From Microstegium vimineum (taxonomy: Eukaryota > Streptophyta > Magnoliopsida > Poales > Poaceae), in the NCBI GenBank assembly GCA_022036555.1, contig CM039133.1:44282718-44346717 (forward strand): 64,000 nt of DNA. Reading direction: 5' to 3'. Below are positions 55,585 to 64,000 of the stretch, piece by piece; positions within the stretch are counted from its first letter, which is position 1; every line of letters starts with the position of its first letter. The translations under genes were made by a program, and so were the position numbers. The notes beneath the pieces were generated by a model. That model was not told where the DNA came from. It was given only the letters and a program-made list of their open reading frames with translations, and searched no databases.

Positions 55585-56540
55585 AAAATCGTAGTTTTCT
55601 TTCGTTCTAGGAAAAAGAAACTATGGTGGTGTTTGGATCACTTTTTCCCATTGAGGACGAACCTTAACCTATGCTTGAGAGATAGCTCTGCATACACTGA
55701 TAAGGGATGTATGGATTTTGAGAAGAGAGGAGCCGTGCTGCCACCCCCCCCCCCCCCCTCCGACCACCCGGATCCCACGAGTGAATAGAAAGTTTGATCT
55801 ACATGGGATCTCACCTGAATCGCCCCATCTATCCTCGTGAGGAGAAGTTTGTTTGGTTTCAAACTCTGATTCAAACAGGAGGAGTACGCCATGTTAATGT
55901 GTCTTGGATGATCCACATCTTCGGGTCAGGCGCTGATGAGCACATTGAACTATCCGTCCTGCTGGCTGTTTGGACCCATGGGCTAAACTTTAGCTCGTCA
56001 CCCTAAAATGACTGATTTTCCCTTCTCCCACTCGAAAAAGTACATCACCTCGCCTCGGCATTGTCCTCCCGCCATGCGCCGCACGGGTCCGTGCCGACGA
56101 CCACTTCCCAGATGCACCCGATCCGACCTCGCCCTCCGTCGTATCCTACCGACGCGCCTCCCTCTCTCTCCTCGACGACTTGTGCCTCCACTCGCGCGCG
56201 AGCTCGTCGGCCATGGAAGATCTGGCCATGGCTGCAGCAGATCCGAACCCTCCTCTTCCTCAGAGCGGCGCGGCGTGGGGCGGGGCGAACGCAGCGCGAG
56301 GCGAGCAGGGTCGTGATGTGAGACGAGGAGCGGGGCGGCGTGAGGCGAGACGAGGATGGGAAAGTGTGGAGCGGGGCGTACTTGGGCAGGGGCGTGTGGG
56401 GGGTATGGGCTGTCCAACACACGCCCCGAGGGGCTTTAGGCCAGTTTAACACCTCTTTTGGTACTAAAAAATTTAGCCCAAACTTTAGCTATTTGGCCAC
56501 TTTAAACCTCATGTTTGGATCCATATTTAACAAAAAAAAA
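55583..56540. repeat. Segmental duplication, left copy, second part
   Basis: 55583-55640 and 55958-56530 match 57298-57355 and 57398-57955. A block at about 55641-55957 is private to this copy. The shared 56040-56430 is GC-rich, starting near TGCGCCGCACGGGTCCGTGCC, with long frames on both strands but no domain and poor frame conservation between copies; I do not call a gene. The flanking text (ATGGGCTAAACTTTAGC ... AAACTTTAGCTATTTGGCC) looks like a TIR element that carries foreign GC-rich DNA. Confidence 0.6.
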
Positions 56541-56618
56541 GTGCAGGGCTCTGACATGCATGCAGTAGCCAAAAGTTTTATTATTATTATTTTTCTTAGT
56601 GGGTAGTAGTAGCTAGTA

Positions 56619-56878
56619 CTCCCTCCATACTTACAAAACTTGTCGTTTTAGAAAACGTTACGATATCTAAAGTTTAACTTTGACCGCTTATTTTTTGAAA
56701 AAATATTTATTAAAATATAATATATGTATATTTTTATGAAACTGTTTTTTAAGACAAATCTATTGAGATGATTTTCACATTTTCAAACTCAACAACTTAA
56801 AAGTTACTCATGATTTATATTCCCAATGTTTGACTAAAATCTTGTCCTAAACGATATGTTTTTTTAGTACAGAGGCAG
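56619..56878. mobile_element. Stowaway MITE, copy 2
   Basis: 260 bp between TA (56617-56618 and 56879-56880). The left end CTCCCTCCATACTTACAAAA and the reverse complement of the right end, CTGCCTCTGTACTAAAAAAA, are imperfect inverted repeats. Homologous to 55006-55326. No coding capacity. Confidence 0.8.
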
Positions 56879-56903
56879 TAGCGTTGTTGCGTGTTTTAAA
56901 CTA

Positions 56904-57135
56904 GGGAACGTATGCTATGGAAACCAGATTCCCGTGGAAACTATGGAAACTCGCACGTGGATCGTTGGATCTAAATCCGATGGTGGGAGAGATTAGCAAT
57001 TAACCTCTCCCACAGTGTGGGGGAGATTAGCACGTGGATCGACACACTGTGGGTGGAGAGGTTAATTGCTAATCTCTCCCACCATCGAATTTCCATAGTT
57101 TTCACGGGGTCCTAGTTTCCATAGCATATGTTCCC
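56904..57135. mobile_element. Foldback MULE-type MITE with 9-bp target duplication
   Basis: 232 bp; ends GGGAACGTATGCTATGGAAAC and its near-perfect complement at 57115-57135. The inverted similarity covers almost the whole element (inner arms GATTAGCAATTAACCTCTCC and its complement), so the RNA would fold as one long hairpin. It is flanked by TTTAAACTA at 56895-56903 and 57136-57144. The paralogous region at 55338-55350 lacks the element and shows the site once. Confidence 0.85.
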
Positions 57136-57144
57136 TTTAAACTA

Positions 57145-57965
57145 TGACCGCTTTCCTCCCACCCCTCCACCAGTGTAGCTTACTACTACTAGCTATGTCT
57201 CCACAATCTTACAGTAGCTCCCATTGCGGAGGCTCTAATTTGCTTGTGATTCATGCATGGGCCGGAGGATTGGTGGATCGGCTGTTTTTTTTAAAAAAAG
57301 AAAATCACAGTTTTCTTTCGTTCTAGGAAAAAGACTATGGTGGTGTTTGGATCACTAGACCATGAACTAAAGTTTAGCACCTAAACTTTAGTCCTGCTAG
57401 GCTGTTTGAACCCATGGGCTAAACTTTAGCGCTTCACCCTAAAATGACTGATTTGCCCTTCTCCCACTCGAAAAAGCACAGAGATCACCTCGCCTCGGCG
57501 TTGTCCTCCCGCCATGCCGCCGCACGGGTCCGTGCCGGCGACCACTTCCCCAGCCGCACCCGATCCGACCTCGCCCTCTTGCCCTCCGCCGTATCCTCCT
57601 GACGCGCCTTCCTCTCTCTCCCCGGCGACTTGTGCCTCCACTCGCGCGTGAGCTCGTCGGCCATGGAAGATCTGGCAATGGTTGCGGCAGATCCGAACCC
57701 TACTCTTCCTCAGGGCCGACGCAGCGCGAGGCGAGCAGGGTCGTGATGTGAGACGAGGAGCGGGGCAGCGTGAGGCGAGGCGGGGATGGGAAAGTGCGGA
57801 GCGGGGCGCACGTGGGCAGGGCGTGTGGGGGTATGGGTTGTCCAACACACGCCCCGAGGGCCTTTTGGCAGTTTAGCATATCTTTTGGTGCTAAAAAATT
57901 TAGCATAAACTTTAGCTATTTGGCCACTTTAATTAAACATCATGTTTGGATCTATTTGATAAAAA
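57145..57965. repeat. Segmental duplication, right copy
   Basis: Matches 55350-55487, 55583-55640 and 55958-56530 in order. Contains the GC-rich block 57470-57850; reading frames there differ from those of the left copy because of indels, arguing against a conserved gene. Confidence 0.7.
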
Positions 57966-58559
57966 AAAGTACTAAAACTGTAGGGTCTAAAGTTTTGACC
58001 TGGGATCCAGGGCTTATTTGCGACGTGGACTCTTTTTTTTTTGACCTCCTATATTATTGCAGCCTAAAATGTGTTGTGTTGTTCGCTGGGAAATTCACAT
58101 GCTAGACTGTCTGCACTCCTTATCCTCTAAATCTCTCCTCTATCAGTCCTAGTCATCAAGATTCTTTCCTCTATACGTATTTCTTCTGCACCTATCATAC
58201 TTTATATCACATACTCTATATCAATTAATAATATTAAAGTTCACTTATCATTTTATTCAAATATATTTATGTGAGATCTTGTTTTGAAGTATTTATTAAA
58301 ACAAATTTAATGATGGAAAAAGAATTTAATTTACATTTTTAGTTTATGAGTTATTGATTTTTAGCTAGCTTAAATAACAGCGCGCGCAAACCAAGGACAT
58401 GGGCCCCATCACTGCATGCCTGGTCCATCCTCGCGCCCGCCTCCGCCAATGCGCTTGCAGAAGCATAGGTGTTAAACGAAAGTGACAAAATGATTGTAAC
58501 TGTGTATTCAGATGAACAATAATCCTATATATACAAGAGGCAGTTGTATATGTCATAGA
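57966..58559. other. Duplicated noncoding block, right copy
   Basis: 58100-58450 resembles 53640-54000 in the same direction. The remainder is AT-rich with no feature seen. Confidence 0.5.
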
Positions 58560-59102
58560 CATATACGAAGCGGTGTCTGTTGGTGCCCGAAGGGCCTAAA
58601 CGGTTATGCCTACTAATGACATAATTAACACATGCTAATTACGAGGTTTAGAGATAATTGATCACTAATTATTATCTATCCTAAATAATCTCAACACTCC
58701 CTCTTGATCAATTGATCTTATGTAGGCACCATTTCTTGTTCATCTAAAATGTCTTGAAGCTTTGGAAAAACCCTGTCAGAAAAATCCAAAGTATATCGAT
58801 ATACCAGACAAAACTCCTTAAAACCCTAGTGGAAAAAATAAGGAGAAAACCATGATATATATATGTATAATATCAATTTTAATAGACCCTTTAGGGATAC
58901 CTAAATATATAGTCTAAAAACAATTTGATCAAAGATCAATATGTCATAAATATTATCTTTGTTAAACCTCTGTGAGGAAAATAGATAATATGACATATAC
59001 TATGTGTTACTATTGCTTCATTAAAACTTTATGTGAGAAAACCAAAAGGATAAAACTCATATAAAGAAAAAGAGTATAATATGAATTGGAGTAGGTTATA
59101 TT

Positions 59103-59339
59103 TTAAAAAGATTCTCCCCTTGATTCTTGCAAGTCTCTAAGTCTTCTCATACCAATACCGTCAACGCATTTACATAATGCGGAGTATGGTAGAGATTTTG
59201 TGAATAAATCTGCTAGATTATCACATGACTTAGTTTGCAAGATTTCAATTTCTCCATTCTTCTGGAGTTCATGGGGATAGAATAATTTCGGAATAATATG
59301 CTTAGTCATATTACTCTTAATATAACCTGAGTAACACAT
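59103..59339 (-). pseudogene. Copia-5 RNase H C-terminus
   Basis: Minus-strand frame with KHIIPKLFYPHELQKNGEIE, then SCDNLADLFTKSLP and a terminal GIGMRRLRDLQ. This is the conserved end of a copia RNase H (HI-PKFFY-HELQ, NLADLFTKSLP). Upstream coding sequence is decayed. A purine tract AAGGGGAGAAT on the minus strand (about 59109-59119) follows the stop. Confidence 0.82.
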
Positions 59340-60741
59340 GCCGAATTATCCTCAAAGATAATCGTAGGTGTCTCAAGGTACAATACATCTTATGTTTATA
59401 TATCATCCGTCAAAAAACCCCTGAAGGGAAAATTGGATGATATGACATAACCTTATGTTGTTATTGCCTCATTAAAAACTTTATATAAGAAACCACAGGG
59501 GAAAACTTATACAAAGAAAAGAGTGCAATATGATGTTTGTAACGACAAGTTATTAATCAGAGAGACTATCCCCCTGATGCTTGCAAAACTCAAAGTAAAT
59601 TCATACCAATGCATTCAACACATACGAAATGTGGAGCGTAGTAGACTTTATGAATATCTCTATGAGATTATCACAATACTTAGTTTGTAAATGTTCGTAT
59701 GCCATATTAAAAATGGAATATAACCTTCTTAATACCAAAATATTGTATTAAGTATAACTTGTCTCCATCTATACAACACAAGTTGCATTACCTTTATAGA
59801 TAATGGTCGTTGATTCAGTAGAATCAACACCACATAACTTCAGTATGTGATATATCATTCTGTCAAGCTATACACATTCATGTGAAAGCCTTGTAAATAC
59901 AATATCAGAATGATTGGTGGAAATTACCGCAGATGTCTATTTAAAGACTACCACAAAGAGGTCTTTCCATATTCATGTAAAGCTTATCAATGATCTAGTA
60001 TTTGGGGATCTTATATGTAACTAGAATTATTATATCCAATCGGATCACGAGTTCTTCTAAAAGAACACACCAAGATCACTTATGATATTAAGATATCGAA
60101 AGATATTCTTAACTTCAATCTACCAACAATTGGCACTATGTCGCGCTACTACTAGATAGTAAATCATTGCAAAATAATATCCAACTTGGAACTTTTGCAA
60201 GATATATTAGCGTGTCAATATGAGATAATGGACAACATGTCCCAATATCTCATCCCAATCACTATGGCATAAAACAATCTTTCTCTATTATGAGGTAGAA
60301 CAACCATAGGATACCTTCATATTGAATCAACCAATATGATATGGATATAGATAGCTTTTCTACAAAAACTTGAGGGAAGATGCTTGGATTATAAACACAA
60401 AATGAAATTTTGGTTTAGTCCGTATCTTCAAACTCCGTCTTCAAATTACTACGTGCTATTAATATGTGTTTATTACCAATGATGTCAAAATTATTGACCA
60501 TCATATAGTACTATGAAATCCAATCAAGGACTTCAAAATAAACACCCACGTGTAATCAATATTGTATCCCTTACTTTAAGGAATGCACACAAAGTCAATT
60601 GTACCAAATTTGACTTATCTGCTTTAAGACAAATATTGACTTAAGCAATACACAATATGTGTTGCGATTTTATGTATGAGTGTTGGGTATGTGAACTCCT
60701 TCCTGGAAGCTTCACAATAACCAAATAGAGTGATCACAAAA
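59340..60741 (-). other. Decayed copia pol and duplicated 3' block
   Basis: 59416-59720 is a diverged direct repeat of about 58965-59245 (CATTAAAACTTTAT, TCCCCTTGATGCTTGCAA-type anchors, the NLADLFTK region). 60080-60120 on minus reads like KNIFRYL of the RT C-terminus. No open frame of useful length. Confidence 0.55.
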
Positions 60742-63508
60742 TGTAACACCCTAAAATTTGAATTAGTAAATTAGATTTGAATTTGAGTTAAATTTGTTTT
60801 ATTTTCAAATGATTTTGTGAAGCATAGAATTAAATAAATAAAATTAAAACTAATATCATGTTAGGGTTCAACATGTTGTGCATTTCATGCCATTGCATTT
60901 TTCTTGTGTTGCTTGGTTGGCAAAACCCTAGAAAACATTTCAAAATCAATTTTGAAAATCAATTTGAAAAAGCAGAAAAAAAAGAAAAAAAAACTCTTTT
61001 CTCTCTCTCTGGTCTCTCTTTCGGCCCAGTCGGCCTGCTCCCTCCCCTTCTCTCCTCTCCACAGTGGGCCGGCCCAGCTCGCCCGCGCCCGCGCTCCCTC
61101 CTCCCTCCTTCCCCTCGCTGACGCAGTGGCCCCACCCGTCAGCGCCCTCTTCTCCTTCCTCGTGTCCGTGTCGGACTCCCGCCGCGACGCGCCGCGTCCG
61201 CAACCGCCTCCCCGCGGATTCCGCATCGTAGCCGCGGGGGACTCTCCTCCCCTCTGCCTCCTATATATAGCGCCGACGCCGCACCATTTTCCCCCATCTT
61301 CTCGCCTCGCAATCGTAGCAGCGCCGCCGAGCAGAGCTCCGCCGCCGTGCCGAGCTTCCCCGCCGCCGTTCCGTGTGTCTCCAACCGTGGTAAGTTCCCC
61401 CGACCCGCGCATCGTCTTCGCGAAGCCGCCAAACGCCCTAACTCCCTCTTCTCCCTCTCTTTTCACACTCGGTTGATACCACCGCCGAACGCAGGGGATC
61501 CACCGCCGCGGTTCACCGCCGTCAGCCCTCCCCGTCCTTCTCCGAGCCCGGCCAGTGCCCTAGACGAGCTCGCGGTTCTCTCCTCTCTCTCCCGGTGCTC
61601 TCGGTTTTGGAAACCGAGCACCAGGGCCTCGGGACCCCTCGCGCCGCCGAGCTGTGTCTCTGCCGGCCATGGCGCCGCCGAGCGCCGCTCTGCTCCGGTG
61701 GGAGAACCACCGCATCCCTCCCCCTTCTAATCTCCACCATCCAGATTAGATCAGATGGATCTAATCCACCGATACCCCTTCGCGGGTAATCTTTCTAAAG
61801 AGACCCCCGGTTTCTGGGGAGTAAACCCGCAGTCCTAAAAGCGCCTTTCCCCTTTACACTTTCCCCTCGGGAAAACGTATTCCCTTTTTCAGATCGGTTT
61901 AATTCGAAAATAAAAAGAGAAACCCTAATTACAGTTTTGCCACTGATATTCAAATGCTTATAATTTGCTCGTTTTAAATCCAAATCGACCCGTTCAAGTT
62001 GCGTTAGATCCATAATTTTATGCTCTATCCAGTAGTATAGATTTCATATATGTTAATTACTTTTGAAAATTAAAGTAAATTAATTCTTTAATGCTTTAAT
62101 CTTGCCCTTTTCAAAATCTTGTTTAATCTATAGTTTATTCGTTTTAGATCCGATTAACGTGATTCTCGCATCTTTGTGATCGTAGTATAATATAGATCTG
62201 TTTTATAATCTTTTCAAAACCTCTTTATTGTTTATGGTGTAATGTTCTGATCATATCTTTATTGCTTCGTGTATGATTGTTCGAATGATTGCGTGGTGAT
62301 GTTGATCGAGTACAGCCAGTGAGATCTTCGGTGAGCAAGAGTTCTTTGCAGCAGATCAAGATCACAGGAGCTTTGTGATCAAGGCAAGTTTAACATGGGA
62401 TCATCCTTGTTACCTATTCACCATAATTCAATTTAGTCATATTGCATGAGTCTGAATTTGATTCCTATTTAGATCTATACCATAGCTTGTTACCTTGTAC
62501 CTTGTCACCCTGGGTTTTCTATCCATATGGGTAGCTTTGCTATGCTTTACATGATGAATATTGAATCGAATATTGATTAACGATATATGCAACAATGAGA
62601 TAAAATTGGCTTTTATAGCAACATGGAATAGGACCCCACTATAGGGAAAAAGCTGGGGACTTAAATGCTACCACGAGTGCTATATGGCTCTGGCTTTAGT
62701 CAAGTATGGAGATTCGTACTAGCATGTTGGCAGTTCGTGAAAGGCACCATTGCCGAGCTGGTTGTAGGGCATGTCCTAGGGTGGTTACCGCTTTGGGAGG
62801 GTACCATCGAGTAGGGGCTTTACATACCCCTTGCCCTTGGGTCTGTAGGGTCTGTCAACATGTTGGGAAGACTTTTGAAAGAATTCATAGTGTACCCCGC
62901 CCGCTCACCTTGGCAGTGTTATGGGAGTTATAAACCCGGGCATATGGGCAACACGGCTTGTGGGTAAAGTGTATAACCTCTGCAGAGTGTAAATCTATCA
63001 TGATAGCCGTGCTCACGGTTACGAGCGGCCTAGAAAACTCACAGTGTAGATGATCATGTTGTTTAATTGTTAATGTGGAGTACTAACCTTACCATGTGGT
63101 TTATCAATTGGGTTAAGCATAACTAAAGCTAAGTGTTGGTAAAACTTGACCAAGATAAAAGCAACCGCAGTACAGACAGTGTCAGCTTTTGAGCTTCATA
63201 ACCCTATGTTACTCTTGCTGAGTACTTTAAGTGCTCACTCTTGCTTTCTCAACCCCCTTCATATGGATTTGAAGACTACCGCGAGGAGTACTAGGCTAGT
63301 GGTCAACCAGTCGGCGTTCCCTGTGAAGTGGAGCTTCGTCGCGAGAGTTATCTTTATTTCCGCTTTATGTTTTAAGAATATTATTCGTTATGTAATAAGC
63401 ACTCAATGATGGTACTATTTAAAGATTTGTCGGCTTATGTGTGTGATTGATCTCTGGGCACACATGAGTTATTCTCATCCAATTTTATTCTTAAAATTGG
63501 GTGTGACA
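60742..63508 (+). mobile_element. Long solo LTR (2.77 kb, gypsy-type, possibly Tekay-like)
   Basis: Ends TGTAACACCCTAAAATTTG...AAATTGGGTGTGACA, flanked by CAAAA (60737-60741 and 63509-63513). No internal region. A TATA box CCTATATATAG at 61261-61271 sits before a GC-rich leader with a strong donor-like GTGGTAAGT (about 61386-61394). The block 62930-63050 (GGGTAAAGTGTATAACCTC, CGTGCTCACGGTTACGAGCG) is a text I associate with long gypsy LTRs of grasses. GC-rich frames at 60880-61790 on both strands carry no domain and are not called. The Tekay name rests on LTR habit only. Confidence 0.75.
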
Positions 63509-63513
63509 CAAAA

Positions 63514-64000
63514 TATATGCAATCACTACATCTATCAACTAATAACTGCAAAGATAGATGCTTTTGTACTGCCAATTATAAGATAGTATCGGAAATTTAC
63601 AATACTTACTATGGAGAATAATTTGCATTGATAATCAATGCTTGGGCTTTGCATAAAACGCTTTGTGCTACTAGTCTTGCTTTAACTTCACCACACAATG
63701 TTCTCAATCCATCCTTGGATGAAAACACTTTTGTATCCCTTAGTAAAAGATACAATGAGGTGTTGGCATTACGGCCCAAAACACCTTCCTTTTGGTGAAC
63801 AATACTTTCTCTGTATGTACTACAACAACTCAACAAGTTCCAGTAAGAGTGAGAAAATCACTCTGCCATGGACTTATTTGCTGGATAACTTGGAATGTTG
63901 TATACAATTTATTTAGAGAAGTACGTGTCGACACATGTAGCCTTTCAATGATATAATTCTCCAGTCTATCAAGACTCAATGTACCCTGAATGACTCATCG
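63514..64000 (-). pseudogene. Copia-5 RT entry fragment
   Basis: The minus strand reads VKARLVAQS near 63680, the conserved copia RT entry (KARLVAQGF), within a heavily broken frame. It continues beyond the window on the right, consistent with the integrase lying further on. Confidence 0.6.

Larger units (their letters stand above)
58560..64000 (-). mobile_element. Copia-5: degraded Ty1-copia running off the right edge
   Basis: Minus-strand remains: an LTR-like stretch (about 58560-59100), the RNase H C-terminus (59103-59339), a second worn copy of that region (about 59416-59720), RT/RNase H shreds (59730-60741), then after a solo LTR the RT entry (about 63610-63836). All in the order expected for a minus-strand copia. 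The left boundary is uncertain. Older and more decayed than the other elements. Confidence 0.65.

Noticed and set aside
55348..55788. 146-aa ORF
   Set aside because: Its centre is an Ile-Tyr repeat made by the TA microsatellite; the paralogous copy has no such frame.
60885..61730. GC-rich ORFs of up to 193 aa on both strands
   Set aside because: They lie in the leader part of a TSD-bounded solo LTR; composition-driven, no domain, opposite strands equally open.

Overview
The window is intergenic DNA of a grass-type plant genome (Poaceae inferred). It is built almost wholly from nested, decayed LTR retrotransposons, plus small TIR elements typical of grasses. I see no intact cellular gene, rRNA, tRNA gene or CRISPR array. 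Every long reading frame with a recognisable product is gag, protease, integrase, reverse transcriptase (RT) or RNase H, and nearly all carry frameshifts or stops. Family names below come from protein motifs and LTR habit read by eye; no database search was possible.

Left third (1-19568): a minus-strand SIRE/Maximus-like Ty1-copia element (Copia-1), cut by a plus-strand Athila-like Ty3-gypsy element (697-14663, target duplication GTAAG). The Athila-like element is itself cut in its RT by a minus-strand Tat-like Ty3-gypsy element (2983-8088, target duplication CTATG). Next comes about 2.2 kb without genes, holding a MULE-type MITE (19854-20119).

Middle (21808-46361): a minus-strand Ty1-copia element with TGTTGGAT-type LTRs (Copia-2) is split by a 19.8-kb plus-strand SIRE-like element (Copia-3, 24541-44328, target duplication CTCCC). 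Copia-3 has gag, pol and a long third open reading frame after pol. It is interrupted by a solo LTR (29117-30907, AAGCC) and, inside its 3' LTR, by a 4.4-kb long-LTR insertion (38965-43403, GAGAG). The right end of Copia-2 is a head-to-head pair of LTR fragments.

Right third: a solo SIRE-like LTR (46425-48254, CATAT); an internally deleted plus-strand copia of the Copia-2 type (48747-53029, CAAGA); a segment of MITEs and duplicated blocks (53035-58560) with a Stowaway-like element carrying GC-rich foreign sequence and a 9-bp-TSD foldback MITE; then a degraded minus-strand copia (about 58560 to the window end) holding a 2.77-kb solo LTR (60742-63508, CAAAA).

The most interesting signal is a GC-rich array built on GACGGACGC / GCGTCCGTC units. 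It lies just upstream of the TATA-like box in the SIRE-type LTRs (one LTR has a GTCCGGAC variant). It recurs inside Copia-3 directly before the third ORF, which suggests a duplicated promoter module for that ORF. This is an inference.
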